Assembly (NCBI RefSeq): GCF_001298105.1
Contig: NZ_LGJH01000153.1
Location: forward strand, 54,266-118,265
Origin: Novosphingobium sp. ST904
GTDB taxonomy: Bacteria > Pseudomonadota > Alphaproteobacteria > Sphingomonadales > Sphingomonadaceae
Length of the DNA: 64,000 nt
Direction of reading: 5' to 3'
Shown here: positions 8,749-19,207 of the stretch, in pieces
Numbering within the stretch: the stretch's first letter is position 1
How the letters are laid out: the number at the start of each line of letters is the position of its first letter
The notes under the pieces: generated by a model
What the model saw: the letters and a program-made list of their open reading frames with translations, nothing else
What the model was told of the DNA's origin: nothing
The model's database searches: none
Position numbers and translations under genes: made by a program

Positions 8749-8857
8749 GCATTTTCAAGTCAGGTGGAAACACCTGACGGTTCGGAAAATGCGACAAACC
8801 GTAATCTTGCATTTTCAAGTCAGGTGGAAACACCTGACGGCTCGGAAAATGCGACAA
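8749..8857. repeat. Two tandem 49-bp hairpin repeats, 60-bp period
   Basis: Copy 1 is 8749-8797 and copy 2 is 8809-8857; they differ at one base (T/C at 8781 versus 8841). Each copy has outer arms GCATTTTC and GAAAATGC enclosing an inner perfect stem TCAGGTG / CACCTGA closed by GAAA, a GNRA-type tetraloop if transcribed. They lie between rph and hrcA, upstream of the hrcA promoter. This looks like an intergenic palindromic repeat family. Confidence 0.8.
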
Positions 8858-8881
8858 TCGGGAAACAGGCTGCGCATTGTG

Positions 8882-8912
8882 CTTGAGGCTGCAATCCCAA
8901 TCCCTAGATTGG
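8882..8912 (+). promoter_or_regulatory. RpoH (sigma-32)-type promoter of hrcA-grpE
   Basis: CTTG at 8882-8885, 17-base spacer, then CCTAGATTGG at 8903-8912. Compared with the alphaproteobacterial heat-shock consensus CTTG-N17-CYTATNTNNG this has one mismatch. The -10 element ends only 7 bases before the hrcA ATG, so the transcript would be nearly or fully leaderless, in line with the absence of a ribosome site there. Confidence 0.6.
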
Positions 8913-8919
8913 CAAGCAC

Positions 8920-9963
8920 ATGCCCACGACGCCCATCAATGAGCTGACCGCCCGCGCGCGGGAGATTTTCCGCCTCGTCGTGGAGGGCTATCTGGCGACC
9001 GGAACCCCGGTCGGATCCAAGGTATTGGCGGGGCCGGGCGGGGTGCAGTTGTCTTCGGCGTCGATCCGCTCGGTCCTGGCAGACCTCGAATCGCTTGGAC
9101 TTCTGGCCGCGCCGCACACCAGCGCCGGACGCCTGCCGACCGAGGCCGGGCTTCGGTTGTTCGTGGACGGCATCATGCAGGTGGCCGAGCCCACCGCCGA
9201 GGAGCGCATGGCTATCGAGAGCCGAATCGCCGCACCCGGCCCGATCGAGGCCGCGCTCGAAGCGACCAGTTCCCTGTTGTCGAACCTCACTTCCGGTGCG
9301 GGCGTCGTGATGGTGCCGCGCCGCGAGCCGCGCCTGATGCACTTGCAACTCGTTCCGCTGGCTGCGGGGCGAGCGCTGGCAGTACTGGTGGGAGAAGATG
9401 GCGCTGTAGAAAACCGCATCGTCGAATTTCCCGCGATATTGCCTCCGGGCGCTTTGGAGGAAGCTTCGAACTACATTTCGTCGCACCTCGCTGGCCGTAC
9501 GCTGAGCGAGGCCGCAAGGGCGATGCGCGCCGATATCGCCACCGGCAAATCCGCCCTGGATTCGGCGAGCCGCGATCTCGTGGAGCGGGGGCTTGCGGTG
9601 TGGAGCGAGGATGCCATGGCGCGCCCGGTGCTGATCGTGCGCGGACAGGCCAACCTTCTCGACGAGACCGCGCTGGTCGATCTCGAACGGGTGCGTTCGT
9701 TGCTTGACGATCTCGAGAACAAGCAATCCGTGGCCGAACTCCTCGACCTTGCCCGCGAAGCCGAATCGACCCGTATCTTCATCGGTTCCGAGAACCGTCT
9801 TTTCGCTCTGTCGGGCTCGTCCGTGATCGCCTCGCCTTATCGCGACCGCGAAGGCCGCGTGGTGGGCGTCGTGGGGGTAATCGGGCCGACTCGGTTGAAT
9901 TATGCGCGCGTCGTCCCCATGGTGGACTTCACTGCCCAGAGCCTGGGCAAGCTCATCGGATAG
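8920..9963 (+). CDS. hrcA: Heat-inducible transcription repressor HrcA
   Basis: 347 residues. HrcA represses chaperone operons by binding CIRCE elements and is itself folded by GroEL. The N-terminal winged helix (LTARAREIFRLVVEGYLATG then TPVGSKVLAG, SASIRSVLADLESLGLL, PHTSAGRLPTEAGLRLFVDG) is textbook HrcA. The C-terminal domain has IGSENRLFALSGSSVIASPY and VGVVGVIGPTRLNYARVVPMVDF. No CIRCE inverted repeat is visible upstream of this gene or dnaK, so its targets, probably groESL, lie elsewhere. grpE follows after 16 bases. Confidence 0.96.
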   Translation: MPTTPINELTARAREIFRLVVEGYLATGTPVGSKVLAGPGGVQLSSASIRSVLADLESLGLLAAPHTSAGRLPTEAGLRLFVDGIMQVAEPTAEERMAIESRIAAPGPIEAALEATSSLLSNLTSGAGVVMVPRREPRLMHLQLVPLAAGRALAVLVGEDGAVENRIVEFPAILPPGALEEASNYISSHLAGRTLSEAARAMRADIATGKSALDSASRDLVERGLAVWSEDAMARPVLIVRGQANLLDETALVDLERVRSLLDDLENKQSVAELLDLAREAESTRIFIGSENRLFALSGSSVIASPYRDREGRVVGVVGVIGPTRLNYARVVPMVDFTAQSLGKLIG

Positions 9964-9979
9964 TTGGAACAACAGAATA

Positions 9980-10555
9980 ATGACTGACGACAAGACCCAG
10001 CCGCCAGAGGGTCAGACTGTAGATCCCGCGATCGCGGAAGAACTGAAGGGCGTGCCCGAAGACATGATCGACAGTGGTAAGGACAGCGGTGAAATCGCGA
10101 AGCTTCGCGAGGAAATCGAAGTCGCCAAGCAGGACGCGCTTTATGCGCGCGCCGAGACCCAGAACGTGCGTCGCCGTCTCGAAAAGGACATTGCGGACAC
10201 GCGCGCCTATGCGGCGACCGGTTTTGCCCGCGATATCCTTTCGGTTGCGGACAATCTGACGCGGGCGCTCTCGGCGATCCCGGCCGAACTGCGCGAGGAC
10301 GAGAAGCTGAAGAGCCTCGTCGCCGGTATCGAGGCCACTGGCCGGGAGATCGAAAAGGTGTTCACGAACCACGGCATCAGCCGCATCGCGGCGATGGGCC
10401 TGCCGCTAGACCCCAACCAGCATCAGGCGATGATCGAGATTCCCTCGGCCGACGCGGAACCCGGCACTGTCGTGCAGGAGCTTCAGGCGGGCTACATGAT
10501 CAAGGATCGCCTCCTGCGCCCGGCCATGGTCGCCGTCGCAAAGAAGCCTGACTGA
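9980..10555 (+). CDS. grpE: Nucleotide exchange factor GrpE
   Basis: 191 residues; releases ADP from DnaK. It has an acidic N-terminus, a long coiled coil (EIAKLREEIEVAKQDALYAR), the family motif AETQNVRRRLEKDI, and the C-terminal beta-wing signature GISRIAAMGLPLDPNQHQAM and GYMIKDRLLRPAMVAVAK. The ATG is at 9980. An in-frame ATG 78 bases upstream lies inside hrcA and is not supported by homology. Likely co-transcribed with hrcA from the heat-shock promoter. Confidence 0.95.
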   Translation: MTDDKTQPPEGQTVDPAIAEELKGVPEDMIDSGKDSGEIAKLREEIEVAKQDALYARAETQNVRRRLEKDIADTRAYAATGFARDILSVADNLTRALSAIPAELREDEKLKSLVAGIEATGREIEKVFTNHGISRIAAMGLPLDPNQHQAMIEIPSADAEPGTVVQELQAGYMIKDRLLRPAMVAVAKKPD

Positions 10556-10563
10556 TCCCTTCG

Positions 10564-10610
10564 CGCCCCGCCTGCCGTCAAGTCCCGCAGGGACGAACGG
10601 GGGCGGGGCG
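10564..10610. terminator. GC-rich hairpin after grpE
   Basis: CGCCCCGCC (10564-10572) pairs with GGCGGGGCG (10602-10610), with a second inner stem GTCCC/GGGAC in the loop. It lies 9 bases after the grpE stop and is followed by only a short T-run (TGTTTG). Probable end of the hrcA-grpE transcript. Confidence 0.5.
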
Positions 10611-10696
10611 TCGATGTTTGACGGGGCGACATGGAACCCGTCCGCGCCGGAGCCGTTGAGCAGGTAGACAAACCTGACTTTCAGCGGAGAGATTCT

Positions 10697-10954
10697 ATGC
10701 GCAAGCTCATACTTCCTATCCTCGCCGCCGGGGCATTCAGCATCGCCGGTTGCGCCAGCAACTACGCCGGCGAAGGCGCCCTTGCCGGTGGCGCTCTCGG
10801 CGCGGGTGTCGGTGCCATTACCGGCGGCGACGTTGGCACCGGCGCGGCCATCGGTGCAGCGGCAGGCGCTGTTGCGGGCTCGACAGCAAAGAAGCACGAT
10901 GGTTGCTACCGCTACGACCGCCGCGGGAACCGTTATTGGGACCGCGATTGCTGA
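10697..10954 (+). CDS. Glycine-zipper lipoprotein
   Basis: 85 residues: signal peptide MRKLILPILAAGAFSIAGC with lipobox IAGC, then a Gly/Ala-rich zipper (ALAGGALGAGVGAITGGDVG, AAIGAAAGAVAGS) able to form a two-helix membrane hairpin, then a short polar tail YRYDRRGNRYWDRDC. Related to small outer-membrane 17-kDa-antigen/OsmB-like lipoproteins. The ATG at 10697 follows a purine-rich AGCGGAGAG. It ends just before a strong inverted repeat. Confidence 0.8.
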   Translation: MRKLILPILAAGAFSIAGCASNYAGEGALAGGALGAGVGAITGGDVGTGAAIGAAAGAVAGSTAKKHDGCYRYDRRGNRYWDRDC

Positions 10955-10968
10955 AAACTTGGGGTCAT

Positions 10969-11015
10969 CCAACGAAAAGAGGCGCGCGGAACGTTCCGCG
11001 CGCTCTTTTCGTTGG
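10969..11015. terminator. Long near-perfect inverted repeat, bidirectional terminator
   Basis: CCAACGAAAAGAG and CTCTTTTCGTTGG flank CGCGCGGAAC/GTTCCGCGCG, giving a roughly 23-bp stem with almost no loop. It sits between the glycine-zipper lipoprotein (plus) and the HExxH gene (minus), 14 bases after the lipoprotein stop. The TTTT on each arm fits a terminator working in both directions. Confidence 0.75.
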
Positions 11016-11034
11016 CACACTTTTGGTTTCGGGC

Positions 11035-11457
11035 TCAGGCAGAAAACGGAAGAATTCCGCAATAGCTGGCCAGTGGCGGCGCGCCCGGAATTTGCCAGCC
11101 TCGTTCGAGCATGAAGACATGGCGCACGATTTCCGCCTGCTGTTCGATCCCGTACCTGGCGAGCGTCCAGCCCGGTCGCAGCGCATAATCGTAGCGGCAG
11201 AAGGGGTGGCGCATCAGTGGAAGATACCATCGACCTCGTTGTTGCGCCTGCCAGACATGCGTGATTTCGTGAATGAAGAGGCCCTGCATCCCAATCGGCG
11301 CGTCTGAAAAATCATCGCGATAGAGGTCCGAGGCGCCGGCGAAATGGATATGGCCGCAAGGCGCCATCGCCACATTGGCGGGCTGGAAAGGAAACCACCG
11401 CCGGCGCCGGATGCGCACGGGCCTGCAGTCCACCGCTTCTCCGAATATCGAGCGCAC
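11035..11457 (-). CDS. HExxH zinc-metallopeptidase-like protein (vgr-related type)
   Basis: At least 140 residues with the zinc-binding motif HEITH in GLFIHEITHVWQAQQRG, plus conserved VRIRRRRWFPFQP, MAPCGHIHF, HPFCRYDY and YGIEQQAEIVRH. Such proteins are often labelled 'vgr related protein' in sphingomonads; the function is unknown. The GTG at 11455-11457 is the first usual start, but the frame stays open upstream and encodes family-like ERKLTAGETALV before it. The real start therefore probably lies near 11540, overlapping the stop of the PCuAC gene with a non-ATG codon. Confidence 0.7.
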   Translation of the reverse strand: MRSIFGEAVDCRPVRIRRRRWFPFQPANVAMAPCGHIHFAGASDLYRDDFSDAPIGMQGLFIHEITHVWQAQQRGRWYLPLMRHPFCRYDYALRPGWTLARYGIEQQAEIVRHVFMLERGWQIPGAPPLASYCGILPFSA

Positions 11458-11540
11458 TAGCGCCGTTTCGCCGGCGGTCAGCTTGCGCTCTCCTCCGGGT
11501 GGGCAGGGGCTGCCCGGGAGGGCGAGTGGAAGGCACGCGA

Positions 11541-12077
11541 TCAGTGGTTCATCCCCGGCATGTCTCCACCTCCGGGCATGTCCCCGCCCATCGTTTCCAC
11601 CCGCAAGGGCATCGACAGCTTGTCTCCATCGGAGAAGGTGAGGGTGAGTTCAGCGGTTCCGCTGGATTTCACGCTTTCGCCGATGTCGAACGCCATGACG
11701 TGAAGGCCGCCGGGTGCAAATTCGACCTGTGCGCCGGGTGCGATTTCGAGCGAATCGACAGCCGCCATGCTTCCGCCGTCCGTCTTGTGCATCTGGGCGT
11801 TGCCTGCCCCCGTGACGTGTACGCCGATAAGCTTCACGGCGGCCGGACCATCGTTGCGCACAGAGAAGTAGACCGCGCCCGGGCGGCCGCTTACCACGGG
11901 AAGGACCAGGTGCCCGTCGCTTGCGCTGATGCCCGGCTTTGCCGTTGGGCCGACAGCGCCTTCAGCCGACTGTGTGGCGGTTTCCTGCGACGTTGGGGCT
12001 TCGCCCTGCTGGCAGGCGGCGAGCACGAAAAGCAGGGCGGGGGCACTGGCAAGGGTCAGCAAACGAAGCGGCTTCAC
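11541..12077 (-). CDS. PCuAC-family periplasmic copper chaperone lipoprotein
   Basis: 178 residues from GTG 12075-12077 (GAGAGG ribosome site upstream). Signal peptide and lipobox read LLFVLAAC. The mature domain has the copper-binding pattern H..M...H.M: QMHKTDGGSM, then GGLHVM. The Met/His-rich tail (GGDMPGGGDMPGMNH) may add copper ligands. The family delivers Cu(I) to cytochrome oxidase CuA sites in the periplasm. Divergent from dnaK; the HExxH gene follows with overlap. Confidence 0.85.
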   Translation of the reverse strand: MKPLRLLTLASAPALLFVLAACQQGEAPTSQETATQSAEGAVGPTAKPGISASDGHLVLPVVSGRPGAVYFSVRNDGPAAVKLIGVHVTGAGNAQMHKTDGGSMAAVDSLEIAPGAQVEFAPGGLHVMAFDIGESVKSSGTAELTLTFSDGDKLSMPLRVETMGGDMPGGGDMPGMNH

Positions 12078-12151
12078 GGCAGGTCGATCCTCTCGGGCAG
12101 GCTCATGACGGGGCACTGAAAATTTCCCCGGCGTAATGCCATCGAGACAGA

Positions 12152-12182
12152 CTTGTTCCAAGCGAAACCACACCTATATGCG
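12152..12182 (+). promoter_or_regulatory. RpoH (sigma-32) promoter of dnaK
   Basis: CTTG at 12152-12155, 17-base spacer, then CCTATATGCG at 12173-12182. This is a full match to the alphaproteobacterial heat-shock consensus CTTG-N17-CYTATNTNNG. The predicted start of transcription leaves a leader of roughly 90-95 bases before the dnaK ATG at 12283. Confidence 0.75.
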
Positions 12183-12282
12183 GGTGCGACGACTTGAACG
12201 TCATCGAGCCGTGCAAGCCGCCTTGCCTTATGGAGGGAGGCGATCCGCATGGTGTCATCCACTGACGTGAGGAATGGGGATA

Positions 12283-14193
<1,911 letters not shown>

Positions 14194-14213
14194 TCGGTCC
14201 TCATGACAAGCGT

Positions 14214-14248
14214 GGCCGCCATCGTTACCGGACGTAACGGTGGCGGCC
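14214..14248. terminator. 15-bp stem hairpin in dnaK-dnaJ spacer
   Basis: GGCCGCCATCGTTAC and GTAACGGTGGCGGCC (one T-G wobble) enclose a 5-base loop. It begins 20 bases after the dnaK stop and ends 26 bases before dnaJ, with no T-run. It could attenuate read-through, or be a processing or stabilising element that makes dnaK mRNA exceed dnaJ. Confidence 0.6.
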
Positions 14249-14274
14249 AGGTCGCACGCGGGGAATAACGAGAC

Positions 14275-15405
14275 GTGTCAGCTACCGAAATCGACTATTA
14301 CGAACTGCTTGAAGTAGAGCGCAGCGCCGACGACAAGACTATCAAGTCGTCATATCGCCGGCTCGCGATGCGCTATCATCCCGACAAGAATCCGGGGTGC
14401 GACGATTCCGAAGCGCGCTTCAAGCAGATCAGCGAGGCATACGATTGCCTCAAGGACCCCCAGAAGCGGGCTGCCTACGACCGTTATGGTCATGCGGCGT
14501 TCCAGCAGGGAATGGGCGGTGGCGGTCATGCCGGTGGCGCCGAGTTCGGCGACATCGGAGACATCTTCGAATCCATCTTCGGCAGTGCCTTCGGTGGCGG
14601 CGGTCGGCAGCAGGCGCGTCGCGGCGCCGATCTGCGCTATGACATGGAAGTCAGCCTCGACGAGGCGTTCCATGGCAAGCAGACCGAAATCACCATCGAA
14701 GTGTCGCAGGGCTGTGAGCCTTGCGGCGGTTCTGGCGCCGAACCGGGCACAGGCAAGCGCGCGTGCAACATGTGCGCGGGCCACGGCAAGGTTCGTGCCC
14801 AGCAGGGCTTCTTCGTGGTGGAGCGCACTTGCCCGACCTGTCACGGCCGGGGCGAAGTGATCGAGAAGCCATGCCGCTCCTGCGGCGGTGAAGGGCGCGT
14901 GGACAAGCCGCAGACCTTGCAGGTCGACATCCCGCCAGGGGTCGATTCGGGCACGCGCATTCGCTTGTCCGGCAAAGGCGAGGCCGGGCCTTTCAGCGCG
15001 CCTCCCGGCGATCTCTACATCTTCCTGCACGTCAAGCGTCACCGGGTGTTCGAGCGAGACGGTACGACACTGCTCACACGCGTACCGATCACCTTCACTA
15101 CGGCAGCACTTGGTGGGTCGATCGAGATTCCGAACATCGACGGTGATCCGATCACGATCGATATTCCCGCGGGCATCCAGTCAGGCAAGCAACTGCGCAA
15201 GCGCGGCGCAGGCATGCCGGTGCTTCAGGGGCGCGGCCGCGGCGATCTCGTCGTCGAGATCAGCGTGGAAACACCGACCAAGCTCTCCGCTCGCCAGAAG
15301 GAATTGCTGCGCGAGCTTCAGGCAACCGAAACCGGTGATGAATGCCCGCAGTCCAAGGGCTTCTTCGACCGGATCAAGGAAGCCTGGAACGATCTGACCG
15401 AATGA
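14275..15405 (+). CDS. dnaJ: Co-chaperone DnaJ (Hsp40)
   Basis: 376 residues, start GTG at 14275. J-domain with YHPDKN (HPD). Gly/Phe-rich linker (GMGGGGHAGGAEFGDIGD). Four zinc-finger repeats: CEPCGGSG, CNMCAGHG, CPTCHGRG, CRSCGGEG. C-terminal substrate-binding domains follow (VDIPPGVDSGTRIRLSGKGE, IPAGIQSGKQLRKRGAGMP). It stimulates DnaK ATPase activity and presents substrates. Complete type-I DnaJ, downstream of dnaK across a hairpin. Confidence 0.98.
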   Translation: MSATEIDYYELLEVERSADDKTIKSSYRRLAMRYHPDKNPGCDDSEARFKQISEAYDCLKDPQKRAAYDRYGHAAFQQGMGGGGHAGGAEFGDIGDIFESIFGSAFGGGGRQQARRGADLRYDMEVSLDEAFHGKQTEITIEVSQGCEPCGGSGAEPGTGKRACNMCAGHGKVRAQQGFFVVERTCPTCHGRGEVIEKPCRSCGGEGRVDKPQTLQVDIPPGVDSGTRIRLSGKGEAGPFSAPPGDLYIFLHVKRHRVFERDGTTLLTRVPITFTTAALGGSIEIPNIDGDPITIDIPAGIQSGKQLRKRGAGMPVLQGRGRGDLVVEISVETPTKLSARQKELLRELQATETGDECPQSKGFFDRIKEAWNDLTE

Positions 15406-15412
15406 CGTTCAT

Positions 15413-15444
15413 ATCGTCTCCCGGACCTCTTCCGGGACGACGAT
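15413..15444. terminator. Hairpin after dnaJ
   Basis: ATCGTC-TCCCGGA and TCCGGGA-CGACGAT form a 13-bp stem with one bulged base around a CCTCT loop, starting 7 bases after the dnaJ stop. It lies between convergent dnaJ and the patatin-like gene and could serve both. Confidence 0.55.
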
Positions 15445-15453
15445 GTGGTTCCT

Positions 15454-17752
15454 CTAGCCGCCCCGCAAAACATCGTCGCGAAGGTCGCGGAGCAGCGCCG
15501 GATCGGCGGTCAACCTGTTCTCTTCCTCATCAAGCACTGCCAGGAAGGCGTTCCGCTTGAATGCGGCCATTTCGCCCTGTGAGAGTGCATGTTCGCCTTC
15601 GAGCGAGGAGGCGATCAGGTCGACCATACGCTCCGCACCGTGGAGCCTCCCCCACAAGTAGTCGTTCTCGCGGTAGGCGCGGCTGAAAAAGGCGCCGAAG
15701 TTGTAGAATTCCGTTCCGCGCAGCACCGGCCCCTTGCGGATCATGTGGCAATCCTCGGGCGAGATGCGGTCGACGCGAACCGGGTCGAACTCGGTAAGCC
15801 CTTCGCCGCGCAGCAGCGGCAGGGTTACAGTATCGTAGAACGGGAATCCCAGATAGGCGAGCAGCACGCGCCGGCGCAGAGCCTGGGGCATGTCGGCCAG
15901 TGCCTCGGCCAGCATGACATCTACCCGTGCATCGATCTCGACCAGGTTTCGAGCTTTCCAGACGTGATCGACCACGGCTGCAGGGTCCGCAAAGACACCG
16001 GCGGCCAGTGCTGGAAAATCTTCTCCCAGTGCAGCGGCGGGCTCACGGTCGAGATAGAGCGCAAGCGCGGCGTAAATCGCTTCGCGCGCCTTGTCCCGCT
16101 CGGCCTCGGTCACGCTGGCTTCCTGCTGCCATTCCTGCGTGACGCGGCGTGCCAGAAGCCGCAGGCGGCGCACCCTGAAGGCGAGATCGTGACTGCGGAA
16201 AAACCCGATCATTCCCGGAGAACCGTCTCCCTTGAGGCCTTCGATCCGATCCAGCCCGCTGAGCGTGAAATGATCGTGCAGACGCTGGACGACAGGTTGG
16301 CTGGACGACAGGCCAAGGTCGGGCGCCGCCTCGTGAACCAGTCGCGCCAATGTCGCGACAATGCCCGAGAACTTGACCTGAACGTAGCCGTGATAGGCGA
16401 AACCGGCCTGTTCGAGCGGCGAGTTGTGCCTTGTTCCGCCACGCCGCGAGCCGCTTCGGGGTGGGCCGGTCTAGGAAGAAGGTATTGCCGAACAGGCGAT
16501 CTACCGTTTCCTCGATTTCGGGCCGCAGGGCGAGGATGATGGTGCGCATCGTCGCCATCTCCTGTGACTGGCGTTCGAGCGCCTCGAGATTGTCGCGGAT
16601 AGGCTGTTCGCGCGGAATCGAGGAAAGCGAGCCGAAGATCGTCGAGAAAAAACCGGGCGCTGTCTTTTGTCGGCGTATCGAGGCGCCGATACGGTCCGGC
16701 GTGGGATCTATGTAGACGAAGCGCCGGTCCACTTCTCGCGTTGCCGGACGATCGCGCAGCACGGCCATGGCATCGGCGAACGGTGCATTGTTAAGTACGG
16801 AGCCGTCGATCAGTGCGACCTTGTCGAGATCTCCGCGCAGGCTGTGCTCCGGCATGATGCGACGGAAGAACGCCTCGCGATCCGGCCACTCAAGGCTCAG
16901 TTCGGACACGAGATTGTCGATTTCCTCGATCTGCAGAGGCGGGAAGGCACCGGGAAAGCTAGCGGTCGAACGGGAGGCTAGCAGGAGCTCCGGCATGGGG
17001 GCGAGATTTGCCGAGCCCGACAATGCCTCGAACCCGATAGTCAGTCGGTGTTCGCTTTCCAGCACCAGTTCGGGGGAATGGAGCCTCAGGGTTTCGAGGT
17101 GGCCCTTGAAGTCGGTGGCGGTGACGAACAAATTGATCGGGTGTCCGTGTGGAAGGAGCGCAGGTCCCGCGTTTGCGCGTTCCATCGCCGAAAAAGCGCC
17201 CGCCAGCAATCGTGACAGGCCGATACCGCTGAAGGGGGGCTCGAACCAGCGCGATCGGATCAGGCGCGAGAGTTTCTCGCGTACTTCTTCCCGTGTTTCC
17301 GGCGCTACGCTGGTGCTCACCGCGTTGCCGGGGCGGTGCAACAGGTAGGATACGATCGGTCTGGCCCAGAACTTGGTCGCCTGCGACCGTGCGCGCGCTT
17401 CGGGATCGAGCAGCACATCGATATCGGCATTTTCCAGCCACAGTTCGGTCAGCGGCTCGAGCGACTGGCCTGAATGGATCGCCTGGGAAAGGAACACGCT
17501 GTTGATCCCGCCCGCGCTCGCGCCGGCGACGATATCCGTCAGCACCCGTAGTCGCAGGTTGCTGCCTTCTTCCAGCCGCTGCAGCAATCGTCGGTAGACG
17601 CGGGCCGTTCCTTCGGGAGCTTCTTCGCCCGCCCAGAACGCGCGGCTTGCCTGAAGGGTCTTCCACAACTCCTTGGTAACGCCGTGCATGTAGACGGCCA
17701 GACTGATACCACCGTAGCAGACCAGCGCGATCCGCAGTTCCTTTTGCCGCAT
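15454..17752 (-). pseudogene. Patatin-like phospholipase (DUF3376 type), frame broken once
   Basis: Together the two frames encode about 765 residues. The N-terminal part has the patatin core ALVCYGGISLAVYMHGV (oxyanion motif), DIVAGASAGGINSVFLSQAI (GxSxG with nucleophile Ser), ASFPGAFPP and LIDGSVLNNAPFADAM (catalytic Asp, DGS). The frame breaks near 16415-16435, within the region after RLAAWRNKAQ, and resumes as EQAGFAYHGYVQVKFSGIVA through to LLRDLRDDVLRGG. Both halves look well conserved, so a one-base sequence error is more likely than decay. Putative acylhydrolase; substrate unknown. Divergent from radA. Confidence 0.82.
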
Positions 17753-17823
17753 GGCTCCATGTTGGCGGCATATTGGAAGAAAGGCAATTGCGTTCTCATT
17801 CCGTTCCAGATACCCGGAACCTC

Positions 17824-19197
17824 ATGGCAAAGCCCAAACGTCGATATGTCTGCCAGTCCTGCGGGGAAGTTTCCAGCCGCTGGCAAGGCCAATGCGCCGA
17901 TTGCGGCGAGTGGAACACATTGGTCGAGGATGCGCCGCAAACGGTGTTTTCGTCCAAGCATGATCTGTCTTCGGGCGGCCGTCCGATCCAGTTCACGCCG
18001 CTCGATGCCCCCGGCGAACTGCCCAAACGCCGCGCGAGTGGATATGCGGAATTCGACAGGGCTCTGGGCGGAGGTCTTGTCCCGGGCTCCGCCATCCTGA
18101 TGGGCGGCGATCCGGGCATCGGCAAGTCGACGCTGTTGCTTCAGGCTTCCGCGCATATCGCAAACTCGGGTGGCAGCGTCGTTTATGTAAGCGGTGAAGA
18201 GGCGGCAGGGCAGGTTCGGCTGCGGGCGGAGCGGCTTGGGCTATCGAAATCTCCGATCCTGCTGGCTTCGGCAACCTCGGTACGGGACATTCTCACCACG
18301 CTGGGCATGATGGATGCACCGGCCCTGCTGGTCATCGATTCGATCCAGACCATGCATTCCGACTCGATAGAGGGCGCTCCCGGCACAGTCAGCCAGGTGC
18401 GCGGCTGCGCGTTCGAATTGATCCGGTACGCCAAGGAAAACGACGTCACGCTTGTGCTGGTCGGTCACGTTACCAAGGATGGTTCAATCGCCGGTCCGCG
18501 CGTCCTTGAGCACATGGTCGACGTGGTAATGAGCTTCGAGGGTGAGCGTAGCCATCAGTATCGGATCCTGCGCAGCCTGAAGAACCGGTTCGGCCCGGTC
18601 GATGAGATCGGGGTCTTTGCCATGGAAGGGGCGGGTCTGACCGAAGTCGGCAATCCTTCCATGTTGTTCCTGTCCGGTCGCGATCAGGAAATGCCCGGGA
18701 GCGCGGTTTTCGCTGCCATGGAAGGCACGCGGCCTGTGCTGGTCGAAATCCAGGCGCTGATCGTGCGACTCCAGAGCGGGGCGACTCCGCGGCGTGCGGT
18801 AGTGGGGTGGGATTCGGGACGCATGGCGATGCTGCTTGCGGTTCTGGAAGCGCGCTGCGGGCTCAACTTCTCCAGTGCCGAAGTCTATCTGAACGTCGCC
18901 GGCGGCTATCGGCTTGCCGATCCTGCCGCCGATCTGGCCGTGGCTGCGGCGCTTGTTTCGGCACTGGGCGATCGCCCGCTACCGAAGAATGCCGTCTGGT
19001 TCGGCGAGGTTTCGCTGGCAGGAGAAATCCGGCCGGTTTCCCATTCATCTATCCGTCAGCGCGAATCGGCCAAGCTCGGATTCGGGCGCGCGATAGGTCC
19101 GGCAGGTGGTGCAAAAGCGGAATCCGCCAAGGACATCGACTTCACCGGACTTGCGATGCTGCCCAATCTCGTTGACCGTATCCTGGGGGATGCCTAG
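17824..19197 (+). CDS. radA: DNA repair protein RadA (Sms)
   Basis: 457-residue RecA-like ATPase that promotes branch migration in recombination. N-terminal zinc finger CQSC...CADC, Walker A GGDPGIGKST, the RadA-specific KNRFG motif (RSLKNRFGPVDEIGVF), and a C-terminal Lon-protease-like domain (SSAEVYLNVAGGYRL, ADLAVAAALVSA). The ATG at 17824 (MAKPKRRYVCQSC) is chosen because the zinc finger begins at residue 9; a longer frame upstream is non-homologous. cvpA follows after 10 bases. Confidence 0.97.
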   Translation: MAKPKRRYVCQSCGEVSSRWQGQCADCGEWNTLVEDAPQTVFSSKHDLSSGGRPIQFTPLDAPGELPKRRASGYAEFDRALGGGLVPGSAILMGGDPGIGKSTLLLQASAHIANSGGSVVYVSGEEAAGQVRLRAERLGLSKSPILLASATSVRDILTTLGMMDAPALLVIDSIQTMHSDSIEGAPGTVSQVRGCAFELIRYAKENDVTLVLVGHVTKDGSIAGPRVLEHMVDVVMSFEGERSHQYRILRSLKNRFGPVDEIGVFAMEGAGLTEVGNPSMLFLSGRDQEMPGSAVFAAMEGTRPVLVEIQALIVRLQSGATPRRAVVGWDSGRMAMLLAVLEARCGLNFSSAEVYLNVAGGYRLADPAADLAVAAALVSALGDRPLPKNAVWFGEVSLAGEIRPVSHSSIRQRESAKLGFGRAIGPAGGAKAESAKDIDFTGLAMLPNLVDRILGDA

Positions 19198-19207
19198 TTC
19201 GTAGCTT

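Noticed and set aside
8749..8857. Possible CRISPR array
   Set aside because: Only two units with an 11-base gap between them and internal hairpin symmetry; no spacers or cas genes nearby.
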